A stretch of 64,000 nucleotides of DNA. Origin: Fistulifera solaris (taxonomy: Eukaryota > Bacillariophyta > Bacillariophyceae > Naviculales > Stauroneidaceae). The stretch spans positions 248,001 through 312,000 of the forward strand of contig AP026149.1 of the NCBI GenBank assembly GCA_030295235.1. Reading direction: 5' to 3'. Position 1 is the stretch's first letter. Every line of letters starts with the position of its first letter. The position numbers and the translations under genes are program-made. This document shows, one piece after another, positions 43,709 through 52,712 of this stretch. The notes below the pieces were generated by a model. That model was not told the DNA's origin and ran no database searches. It was given only the letters and a program-made list of their open reading frames with translations.

Positions 43709-44416
43709 ATGAGCGCGGACGAACGCGCAGCACGAATGCTTTACGTCATGGACCAATTGACGACAATCTACGGCTTTGCTCCTTCCGTTGCGGAACAAGC
43801 GATTGAAGCCGTCGGTGCCGACGTGGAAGCTTGTTGTAGTTATATTTTAGATCATCAATTAGCGGAAGATCAAGGAGGACCCGTATTTCCGGTCGATCAC
43901 TGTCCCCATTTGAATGTACAAATCACCATCGACGCACTGCCTCTGCTTCCGCAAACCACGTCGTGTTCACACGTCTCTGACGGTAAAGGAACGGGTCGTT
44001 TGAAGGCTACAACTAGTGATGATGGGTATTCGTGCCCGTCAACCACCGAAAATTGGATTTGTTTGGAATGTGGGGTCATTCGTTGTGGGAGATACGCCAA
44101 CGCACACGCTACGGCCCATTTCGACGCTTCAAGTCATGCGACGGTCATCAGCTTGGCGGATTTGTCGGTCTGGTGTTACCATTGTCAAGCCTATGTTGTC
44201 AGTCGAGACAACCAGGTGCTATGTGGTCTACTGGAAGAATTGGAAAAAGAAAGTTTCCAAATGAATGATGAACAAATATTATATAAGGAGTATATCGTCA
44301 CAAAAATTACTCAACAAATGAAATCAAAATGTTTCAAGTGCAGCTTTAATAGCTCTCATCGGCTTCCTTGTCGACAGGAGCTTCATCTTCATTCTCAGCT
44401 TTCTGAAGAACTTTGA
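43709..44416 (+). CDS. UBA and UBP-type zinc-finger protein
   Basis: The protein probably binds ubiquitin. From the ATG at 43709 (MSADERAARM) a UBA-like domain spans about residues 8-50 (LYVMDQLTTIYGFAPSVAEQ and AVGADVEACCSYILD). A UBP zinc finger follows: CPHL and CSHV, then ENWICLECGVIRCGRYANAH (core W-x-C-x2-C and CGRY), the HATAHF His pair and WCYHCQAYV. The C-terminal helix contains LLEELEKESF. Such a pair occurs in ubiquitin-specific proteases and in HDAC6/BRAP2 relatives, but no catalytic domain is present. The coding end overlaps the last 71 bp of the convergent transporter gene, so the final 20-25 residues are doubtful and splicing to another end is possible. A dead partial copy lies upstream. 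Confidence 0.78.
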   Translation: MSADERAARMLYVMDQLTTIYGFAPSVAEQAIEAVGADVEACCSYILDHQLAEDQGGPVFPVDHCPHLNVQITIDALPLLPQTTSCSHVSDGKGTGRLKATTSDDGYSCPSTTENWICLECGVIRCGRYANAHATAHFDASSHATVISLADLSVWCYHCQAYVVSRDNQVLCGLLEELEKESFQMNDEQILYKEYIVTKITQQMKSKCFKCSFNSSHRLPCRQELHLHSQLSEEL

Positions 44417-46336
44417 CTTTCGTTTCGTGGTCGTAAATGATGGCTTTGCCCGACTCATCGAACTTCAAAACTTGTTGATCGGCCGGCAGAATCAAGTTCA
44501 ACAACATGGCGATCACCGTTCCCACACAGTATCCGGTCGACAAGAAAATGGATACACCATTGCGGATACCCTTGAGAGATTCGGAACAGTCCTCGCATCT
44601 CCAAAAGTTGGCCGTGTACGACGAAGCACGCATATCTTGAAAGGCAAACGGCCAGACACTGACACCAACACCAATCGCCAAGGACAATGCTAAAATGAAT
44701 TTGTTCCGACGGGAGTGCAAATCAATGTTGCCGGTCAAGGCAATGCCAGAAGCCAAGACGTTAGCGAAAAGGAAGATCGTCATCCCGCCAATGACACAAT
44801 CGGGGATGCTGGTAATGACGCCGGCGAATTTACTAAGAACGCCCATGGTAATTAACCAGAAAGCACACGCATAACCGGATCGACGGGAAGCACACTTGGT
44901 GAGGGGAGATCACTCCATTGTTCTGTGAAAATGTCGTATTGGGCATGGAGGTGAAGATACCCGACAAGATGGAGCAGAAAGCATCTGAAGTGAGTCCACC
45001 TTGTACGCTTCCTTCGTAGTCTTCCGTGTCCGTGGGCAAGTCGGATGCTTCGAACGTAGCAGTGATGTCCCCCACCGTTTCGACCGTGGTGACGAGGTAA
45101 GCAATTAACATGGGAATAACTGCCGGTCCGTAAACTCCGAGGGGAAAGGTTTCGACCCACAAGAACGTGATGGGGTCAGCATCGGCAATCTTGTCTTTCG
45201 TGACATACTGGAGGCCATTGTAGTCCGAAACAGCAGCGATAAAGTAACCGAACATCAAGGCAATGAACACGTTGCAATTCTTCATGAAGACGCTTCCAAA
45301 TAATTCGATAAATACCAACATAATCATGACCGACGCACCCAATCCGATGTATTCGGTACTTCCAAAGCCGAGTGCGGTTTCCCCGTTTGTACAGGCCGGA
45401 CCAGGCGGAGGAAACGTGCCATTGTTGGCGTAGAAGGCATCCAACTGACTGTGTTCCTTCCAGACCATTTCGGCGCAAACGACACCTCCACCCCAGTACT
45501 TCATCCCGTTTCCGGTCAAGCCCACACCGATCAAAATGACCGTGACGGCTGTCACCAAAGGAGGGAAGAGTGACTTGATGTACTTGATGGGCATAACCGA
45601 AAAGAACACTTCGAGAAATCCACAAGCCATGGCCGTGCCTAAAACTTTGCCATAGGCTTCACGACCATCGATGCCATCCTCCTGTTGTGCATTGCAAGAG
45701 TGAATACGTGCGTCGATATTATATTGTATGACGAGAGCGCGCGTAGAACTTTTGCTTACCTTCATCTGGGCCACCGCAATTTCGAAAATAGGAAGAAACG
45801 TGAAAGACGTACCCTGTTCGGTGCAACGAGTGTGAAGCGAGTGTTTTGACAGTATTCTTCGTGTTCGATACAACTGTTTACTTACCATCACAGAGAGAAC
45901 TCCACTACCCAGATACAATTGACGACCCCAAAGTTTTTCCGTGAAAGGGATGGGGAATTTGGACAGGTTAATCAAGCTGCAAATTCCCGAAGCGATCAAT
46001 GCCGCTGAAATGGCGTACTGCTCTAGCGGGGGGCAAAGGGAAAGCCGCAAACGGCAAAGCGGAACACGACGAGGGAGGAGTGATAAGTCCTCCTACCATG
46101 GCAAAAGCGTGCTGGAGGCCCATAATAAGAGCTAGAAGGATAGGAATTGGCTCATCTGAAGGAACGTTAGATGTTCGACTGGAGCAAGTACGCAGGTGGT
46201 ACCTTTTTCACAACTCACCTCTTCCGTAAAAGTTCAGCTTGGCTTTGGGGGCTCGACTGAAGGGATTCATCGGCACGCACATGGAAGCGTAGTCATAGCG
46301 CTCACTGTCCCCAATGAACAACTCTTTTAAACCCAT
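44346..46336 (-). CDS. Nucleobase-ascorbate transporter (NAT/NCS2 family)
   Basis: A multi-span permease for purines, uracil or related compounds. Four exons: 46336-46219, 46155-45886, 45813-45760 and 45681-44346, with introns of 63, 72 and 78 nt; product about 592 residues. Family blocks are GLQHAFAMVGGLITPP, LEQYAISAALIASG, SVM joined to GTSFTFLPIFEIA, FPPLVTAVTVILIG, LIAYLVTTVETVGD and the NAT signature QNNGVISLTK followed by SRRSGYACA. Three single-base changes are inferred: a C missing at 46073-46075, a C missing in the C6 run at 46028-46033, and a C extra at 44903-44906, inside the NAT signature. With these the exon sum is divisible by three. The 72- and 78-nt introns are in frame and stop-free. 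The 3' end overlaps the UBA/zinc-finger gene. Confidence 0.88.
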
Positions 46337-47003
46337 GGTTTCGTTGTAGACAGTTGGTAAGAAAGACGCTGAAATGAGCGTGACGATGCCGAATGAAACA
46401 ATAAACTTCACTCGAATTTATGAGAGCAGAGCTGGAAAAATCTTGTTCCAAAACTCATTCTGCCCCGTAGGAAGGTTACGTAGAACTCCCGAAAACACTT
46501 TCCGACTCATTATTTCTGCGCTTCACACTGTTTTCGTGATTATTCTAGCTTTATTGAGTGTGCTTTGAATTACACTAAACGGAAAATCGTATTGCTTACT
46601 TATAACTGTTCTTCGTTAGGATTTTTGAGTCTACAACAAGCAGTACATGTGGGTTATACCAAATCACTTTTTAACTTATAGTCGGCGATGTGTGTGTCAG
46701 CAAATTCTCGAAAGACAGGTGCCAAAAAGATACCGCTCCGTCAAACTTCTGCGTTTTAGTTGGGTAGATGGTAGATTGCATCCTTCACTGGAAATTCCGA
46801 AAAGATACTGCCGTCTTCTCATGAAGGAAGAAAAGCTCTATTCCTTTGAGAATGACGAGAGACGACGCGTCCTTTTTCCATCACATTTGAGACGAAGAAC
46901 AGCGAAATTGAAAGCCAACGAGTTCCCATTGGTGCAAGGGCGCTCGATTGCGTTCGAACAATCCTGTGAACTTGCCTTCTGTACGTTCACTCAAAGAACA
47001 AGA
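46337..47003. other. Divergent region between the transporter and deaminase genes
   Basis: About 670 bp. A plus-strand frame open from an ATG at 46647 runs into the deaminase start in frame. Its basic, low-complexity look suggests 5' flank rather than coding sequence, but an N-terminal extension cannot be excluded. Confidence 0.4.
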
Positions 47004-47644
47004 ATGTCGGTTGTGATTGATGAATCTCTTCAAAAGCCCCGCTCACAGCAACTCCTGCTGAATTAAAGCGGATGCTCCAGATTATTAAGCAAGACATTTT
47101 TCCTGTGACAGTGCAAGGTGTTGCCGATGGCAATAAAGTGTTTGGCGCTGCCATCTTGGACAAAGACTTTGTCACCACGTGTGTGGAAACAAACCGCGAG
47201 ACAACTTGTCCGCTTTTTTCACGGTGAAGTGCACGCCATCTATCAGTGGTCCAAGATGGTCGAACCGTCGCAACGTGGCCCCCTGGCACAATCGGCCAAC
47301 TTCTTGGCGACGCACGAACCGTGCTGCATGTGTGTGAGCAGCATCTTATGGTCAGGTTTCCAGAAAGTATTCTATTTCTTCCCCTACTCGGTGACTACGG
47401 CTCAAGGTATACCCCATGATGTGCGCACGATGCATGAACTTTGGGGAGTGCCGACGTATCGGAAGCAGAATCGATATCTCAGCACGGCATGTATTATGGA
47501 TCTCATTGAGGAACTGCCAGAAGGATCGGAAAAGAAGAACTATTGAATTTGCAGAATGAGCTCTCACCGGAGTACGAAAAACTTTCTAACAAATACCATA
47601 CCGAGAAGGTCGACAACAAAGACAATAGTTTGGTGCTGGCATAG
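47004..47644 (+). CDS. Cytidine/deoxycytidylate-deaminase-fold protein
   Basis: A zinc-dependent deaminase by fold; the substrate is uncertain. From the ATG at 47004 (MSVVIDESLQ) it reads TATPAELKRMLQIIKQDIFP, VFGAAILDKDF and the zinc motif HGEVHAIYQW (about residue 72). The second motif is HEPCCMCVSSILWSGF (about 103-118), and then VFYFFPYSV. Three frame changes are inferred: a C missing at 47037-47040, a T extra in the T6 run at 47214-47219, and an A missing at 47530-47533. The last adds a polar C-terminus (ELLNLQNELSPEYEKL) ending at 47644. The corrected length is divisible by three, 213 residues. If the last change is not made the protein stops at 47546. The acidic residue is HxE as in CDA/dCMP deaminases rather than HAE as in TadA. 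Confidence 0.72.
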
Positions 47645-48285
47645 AAAGACAACGTATGAAGGAGGTTTTGACCATTTGGCTTTGAAGCTGTCAAGTTTCA
47701 AGGCAGTACTGACGTATCTAATTGTCGAGGTCATTCAAATAATGATGAACAAGCTGTGCGATCTCCGGAGAGGAAAAGGTACGACACCAGATATTTCATA
47801 TAAGATTATCTTAGGTACTTTACCTCTCAGTCTCTTGTAGTCTAGTCCTGACTGTTTCTTTCGAGCAACGAATGAATACTTAGTTTAACTGTTGATAGCC
47901 AAATCCAGTTTTCTCGGATGATTCTGCAGTATCGGTATCGGTACCGGTCTCCAGCTTAACTGTATGCTTAAGTACCTGTAGGACCTCTTCTTTTTCACAG
48001 CAAAAGTCATCTGTCACGAAGAACAGAAGCGAACCGATGTCAAAAAAAAAGTGTCGAGTTCGCAAACTTTCGATTGTGTTCATGATAGAAGCGACAACCT
48101 GTCGACGGAGATATCTATGCAGAACAAAAAGCCTTGATGAAAGCACTCAACGAACAGGATCGAAGGCAGTTGAAGCCGTTCCTCCTGAGGGATGGGCATC
48201 CATAGAACCCTCATTTTAGAATACGCAACACAATACAGCCAACTGCTTCATTACGTAACACCTTCTTTTGACTTTGAATTAACAA
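47645..48285. other. Intergenic stretch
   Basis: About 640 bp. It has a GGTATCGGTACCGGT string at 47933-47948 and short random frames. No gene was supported. Confidence 0.45.
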
Positions 48286-50511
48286 ATGATTTTAAAGACT
48301 GCCATCGACAACCTCTCTACTTCCGCGAAAGTTTTGGCGCTGCAGAAGTCATACTCGGAGAGTACTTGCGACATGTCGAGTGAAAGGGAATATGCAAAGA
48401 AGAAGGGCCGCGGCAACAATGTATGGTATCGGCATGTTCTCAAACCCCTTCTGTGGATCCGGCGAAGCAATCATGCAATGGAAGAAGCATTTACCCGAAG
48501 AGTTCATTCACCTGCTGGAATACCGGTCGAAGAGTTTCATGTTTCTCTCCACGATGCTTGCTCACCCGAATACTCACCATTCATTGGGCTCTTGTTTGCC
48601 CGAAACAATATGATTGAAAATCTTTACAAGTATGGAGACACGAGCGATCCTTTGACTCAACTCGTCCATCACCTGTTCCACATGCTTCCAGGCGGAGATA
48701 TTCAACCAACTCATGTGCATCGAAACGCTACGGCACATCTATCGGCGGCCATCGTGGGGGCTTTGTTGGAAGAGTGGCATCGATCACCTTCTGATCAAAA
48801 TCTAGCTGCTCGCTTCCAAAAGTGTATCGCTGAACAAAAAGACTATCAAACAGGACGAAAGGAAGCTCGCGATGTTTTGGAGAAAGCTCAGAAAACCCAG
48901 AGAGAGTTGATTCAAAAAGACGAGGCTTCAGAGCCGTACCGGGACGAAATTAAAAGAATCGAAGGTGACGTTATCAAGTACAATAAGCATCTCTTAAAAC
49001 GCATGGGACCCGATGAAAGCGAAGAAGAGAAAAAGAAGATCGAAATAATAATTGAAAAAGGCAAGCAGCAAGTGGAAGAACTACGAGGGAAGTACATTGT
49101 AACGAGCGCAGATAAGAAAGAAGCGAGGAAGGCGGTGAAACGAGCCGAGGATGCTCTAAAACAGGAACAAGAGAATTTGAAAGAATTTGCTCAGGTACTT
49201 GCTGCGTGTTTCGGTGAGTACGATGCATCCTTAAGTGACAAACCACAGTCATATATCACCACCACCGCAATTCTCCTTGCTTTCCTGTGGCGCAAATACG
49301 ATCATCTTCCCGCATTGGGTCCCTATTTTGAATCTTTGCGTCATATGGGGAAGCTGAAGATGCCCATTCAGGACATCTTATCGTTGTTAGATCGACGATA
49401 TAGCAAAAATCACGCGCTCGTTGACAACAACAAGAAGCGACGGTTTCGGGTATTTGGACGGGTTCTTCGCGGTTCTTGGCCTTCGAATAAAGTTGTCGAA
49501 GCGACATTGGTTGTCGCAGGTCCTCCTAGTGCGTTGGTTCGACCACCTGTGATACCATTCTCCTATGTAACCTGGGCTGCTTATAGTAAATTTCCAGATT
49601 GTGGCGAAACTGCGCTTCGAAACTTGATGAATCAAATCCTGTTTCGAGCTGATACGCAGATGTTTGATGCTGACCTTCTGGTTGAACTGAAGGAAACGTA
49701 CTATCCGGACATTAGCCCTCGACTCATCCATTTTTACCAACGCAATAGCTGTCCACGGAATGCTACGGATCAAGTTATTTCATTGGAATGGATAAATGTG
49801 GCATCCAAGTTGAATACGGCGTTAAACATTACACAAGGACCTAGAATTCGATACAGACGGGAAGAGCTTGAACAAAATATTGCAAGTCCACTGAGCAATC
49901 TAATGCGGGTGATGAATGCTCTTTTCGGTATCCAGCCAGTAAATGACATGGCGCAGCTTTTGCAGCTCATTAATCGCATCAATGAATTACGTCCACGACA
50001 GCGCTTGAACGTAGACTTAAAGAAGATCAAACCCGATGGCTTTGGGACCCTATCATTATCCGTGATTGACAAAACCGGCAAGATGGTCAAGTACGAATTG
50101 CACTCCTACAAGCCAGTCCATTTTGGATTCGTACAAGCTCATTCCTCATCTAGCCAGTGTTCCGATGCCGATAGGTACGAATACGATGCCTTCCGGAAGC
50201 TCATGCGTTATGCAAGAGGCGTTCATAATCCGCTCGAGTCTTCAATTGAAGATCTCGGGCTGGCGTCTTTGTATGTCCCCTATCAACTACAAAATGGTTT
50301 TGTCGGAAAATACTTTCGAAGAACCCCTATTTACTACCCGCTTCTATTTGCTAATTTAGAAGACAGTGCAGCAAAACAATGTGCTATCGAATGGGCAAAG
50401 ACCAGATACGCTGAATCGAAAAGCCCTGAATTAGCTGCTTGGATCAGTCGGATTGAAAACTATGTTGCGCCGAGCTTTGGTCCAATCAAAGATGTATCGG
50501 AGGAGGCCTAG
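48286..50511 (+). CDS. Large orphan protein with central coiled coil (741 residues)
   Basis: I do not recognise a named family. The single exon is clean from the ATG at 48286. Residues 1-180 contain HAMEEAFTRRVHSP, VSLHDACSPEYSPFIGLLFA and HMLPGGDIQPTHVHRNATAH. A highly charged coiled coil spans about 182-302 (KEARDVLEKAQKTQRELIQK, EEEKKKIEIIIEKGKQQVEE). The C-terminal half begins with ITTTAILLAFLWRKY and has a striking motif SKFPDCGETALRNLMNQILF (about 432-451), then LINRINELRPRQRLNVDLKK and SYKPVHFGFVQAHSSSS. No signal peptide or membrane span is evident. The CGETALRN block reminds me of uncharacterised proteins of amoeba-associated bacteria and some protists, which would fit lateral transfer, but this is memory and not a search. 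Cytosolic or nuclear location is assumed. Confidence 0.8.
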   Translation: MILKTAIDNLSTSAKVLALQKSYSESTCDMSSEREYAKKKGRGNNVWYRHVLKPLLWIRRSNHAMEEAFTRRVHSPAGIPVEEFHVSLHDACSPEYSPFIGLLFARNNMIENLYKYGDTSDPLTQLVHHLFHMLPGGDIQPTHVHRNATAHLSAAIVGALLEEWHRSPSDQNLAARFQKCIAEQKDYQTGRKEARDVLEKAQKTQRELIQKDEASEPYRDEIKRIEGDVIKYNKHLLKRMGPDESEEEKKKIEIIIEKGKQQVEELRGKYIVTSADKKEARKAVKRAEDALKQEQENLKEFAQVLAACFGEYDASLSDKPQSYITTTAILLAFLWRKYDHLPALGPYFESLRHMGKLKMPIQDILSLLDRRYSKNHALVDNNKKRRFRVFGRVLRGSWPSNKVVEATLVVAGPPSALVRPPVIPFSYVTWAAYSKFPDCGETALRNLMNQILFRADTQMFDADLLVELKETYYPDISPRLIHFYQRNSCPRNATDQVISLEWINVASKLNTALNITQGPRIRYRREELEQNIASPLSNLMRVMNALFGIQPVNDMAQLLQLINRINELRPRQRLNVDLKKIKPDGFGTLSLSVIDKTGKMVKYELHSYKPVHFGFVQAHSSSSQCSDADRYEYDAFRKLMRYARGVHNPLESSIEDLGLASLYVPYQLQNGFVGKYFRRTPIYYPLLFANLEDSAAKQCAIEWAKTRYAESKSPELAAWISRIENYVAPSFGPIKDVSEEA

Positions 50512-50637
50512 ACCTAAAGATGAAAATTAATTGGTTTATGACATAAGATACATAATAGTAATTTGTGCGGTACGTGACCCTCGACTGTTTCATGTTTGCT
50601 TGTGCACAAATCCATCGCCGTGTATATATAATCAGAT

Positions 50638-51600
50638 TCAATCAATGCCGACATTTCGTTTGTGAACTGCAGAAACCGTTCCCTCAAACGAATCCTGCCT
50701 TTCTCCATTCTCGATTAAATCTATCGCCATTCCCATTTCGGCATCCGGTAGGGCCACTAGTTTCTCTAAAAAGTCTCTCAACACCGCATCTCGCAACAGA
50801 CCCAAATGTCCAATTTTGGGGACAATTTCGAGATGACAATTTTGCAACCGCGAATGAACATGTCTCGATATATCCACCGGTAAAACAGAATCATTCTCGC
50901 CCACATAAATCAAAACAGGATGATGGATATCTCGTTCGATGAAAAAATCGTAAGGTGAAGTGTCCATTCGATAGTCATTCCGGACTCCACGGAAATTATT
51001 GCGTGCCAGTGGCAGACACCACAAACAGTACTGCAATATCCAAGGCAAGGCCTTCCCGATGCAACATGCGTTAAACCACTTTTTGTTCGGTGCCGTGGCG
51101 TGTGCGTATTCGGGATCCGACGACAAAAGCCCTACTGAGAGAACGCGTCCCGGCAAGTGCGCCGCGCATCCCAGTGCCAACGGTCCTCCACTGGAATGTC
51201 CCATGATATGAAATTTCTTTACTTGCAGATGATCAGCTAATTGTTGCATGTCATGAGCGAACGATCGATGATCGTACGTCCTTGTGAAATTTCGCACCGG
51301 GCAATCCGAACCTTCATAACCCGGCCTATTAATGCAAACGAGTATACAATCTGTTGGTGGCTCCGTCATAAGAAACGAATTTCCCGTAAGAAACATGGCG
51401 TGTAAGGCAAAAACGTAAGGAAGTGTTGGGTCTTTGGGTCCGTCTAAGAAATACGAAAGGGAACGTCCATCTTCCAGAATCAACGTTTCTCGTTGCAAAG
51501 CCGGATCCCACACGCCCTTGACCCGACGCTGCGTTTGCCATTCTTCCCTCCAACGCGAAATAGGTATATGTAGATCAATGAAGACGGATCCTAAGACCAT
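50638..51600 (-). CDS. Alpha/beta-hydrolase
   Basis: A single-exon protein of 320 residues. The fold is shown by LSYFLDGPKDPTLPYVFALH (oxyanion-hole strand), INRPGYEGSD, the nucleophile elbow IMGHSSGGPLAL (Ser about residue 134), the acid in IYVGENDSVLP (about 236) and the His in VPKIGHLGLLRD (about 263). The spacing fits epoxide hydrolases and related serine hydrolases. The substrate cannot be predicted. A hydrophobic N-terminus and a clear signal peptide are both absent. The last 30 residues (MAIDLIENGERQDSFEG) are a polar tail. Confidence 0.85.
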   Translation of the reverse strand: MVLGSVFIDLHIPISRWREEWQTQRRVKGVWDPALQRETLILEDGRSLSYFLDGPKDPTLPYVFALHAMFLTGNSFLMTEPPTDCILVCINRPGYEGSDCPVRNFTRTYDHRSFAHDMQQLADHLQVKKFHIMGHSSGGPLALGCAAHLPGRVLSVGLLSSDPEYAHATAPNKKWFNACCIGKALPWILQYCLWCLPLARNNFRGVRNDYRMDTSPYDFFIERDIHHPVLIYVGENDSVLPVDISRHVHSRLQNCHLEIVPKIGHLGLLRDAVLRDFLEKLVALPDAEMGMAIDLIENGERQDSFEGTVSAVHKRNVGID

Positions 51601-51962
51601 GTTTCATTGATTATTTCATTCAGAATGTTGATTCATAGTTTATTCATGATGTCAAAGAACGAGAATTTTGTTCGAAAAAAAAAGCGATCTTGCATTCGAG
51701 TAACAGTCGTAGTCGTCACGGTACTTGTTGGTCGGTAGTCGACGGTTCGGATCAAAAAGTCAAAAAGTGTATACACCGTCCGTCGTCGTACGTCATTCCG
51801 CCGCTCGATGTCGTCTGTGCGTCACACAGTTTAGGCCTACGCGGGACGGCGGACTGGTTGTCGTCATCCGTCATTCTTCTCGTTTTGGCCTCATCACAAG
51901 AAACGTTTTGTTGCATCGTAACTCGAACCATCCCATTTGCCAAACCCATTTGTCTATCCATC
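51601..51962. promoter_or_regulatory. Divergent promoter region of hydrolase and cytochrome b5 genes
   Basis: About 360 bp between two divergent start codons. It contains CGTCGTACGTCATTCCG-like ACGTCA near 51789-51796, a single candidate bZIP site. Function is not shown. Confidence 0.35.
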
Positions 51963-52650
51963 ATGTCGGAGCTTAAAGAATACACATTAGAAGAAATTGT
52001 CAAGCACAATACTCAAGAGGATTGTTGGTTGATTATTGGAAATGCTAGCAACGGTGAGTCGACGCCGTTGTGTATTACGCAGTACAACTTTTACCCTTTG
52101 GTCTGCGAGCGATAAACAAACTTTGTTGAATGTCATTCCGTGTTTCCACCTGTTGATATTCACTTTTGTTGAGGAACGACTTGCAGAAGAAAATTCCTGA
52201 TTCGCTTTTTTTTGAATGAAAAGAAGTAATTTGCGTCCAGTGTATTGGAATGCCTCTCACCCTAGCATCGACGTCTCCTTCCCTTATCTCCGATAATCTC
52301 GTTGGAATTACCTTATAATAGGAGGCCCCAAAGTATACGATGTAACCAAGTACTTGGATGATCATCCCGGGGGTGCCGAAGTACTACTGGATGTTGCCGG
52401 ACAAGATGCTGATGAATTCTTTGAGGACATTGGGCACTCCAAGGAAGCGCGAAAAGAACTGTCAAAGTACTTGATCGGAAATTTCAAGTTGGATGCGGCC
52501 GCTTTGGAAAAGATGAAAGCTGCTGCGGAAAAGAGAAGTAAGAATGAAGGTGGCATGGTCAGCACGCTTCTCGTGGCTCTCATCGCTATTGTGGGGGTGG
52601 CCGTCGCGTACTACAAAACGCAACAGTCGGCTGGTGCCGAAGAAAAATAA
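51963..52650 (+). CDS. Cytochrome b5, tail-anchored
   Basis: A small haem protein that passes electrons to desaturases and other ER enzymes. Exon 1 (51963-52053) encodes [27 protein letters not shown] rather long 268-nt intron (52054-52321) precedes exon 2 (52322-52650). Haem ligands are His in [13 protein letters not shown] (about 44) and His in [12 protein letters not shown] (about 68). A Lys/Ala-rich linker leads to a C-terminal membrane anchor ([19 protein letters not shown]) and a short tail, so it should sit in the ER or outer mitochondrial membrane facing the cytosol. Total 139 residues, no frame break. Confidence 0.95.
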
Positions 52651-52712
52651 AGAAATGCTCTAATACAGTATTATAGCGTACAATGTATTTCAATATGGGG
52701 ACTATATCCCAT

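Noticed and set aside
47880-48146. An 88-codon minus-strand frame with a GGTACC-rich end
   Set aside because: Non-ATG start and low complexity; no support.
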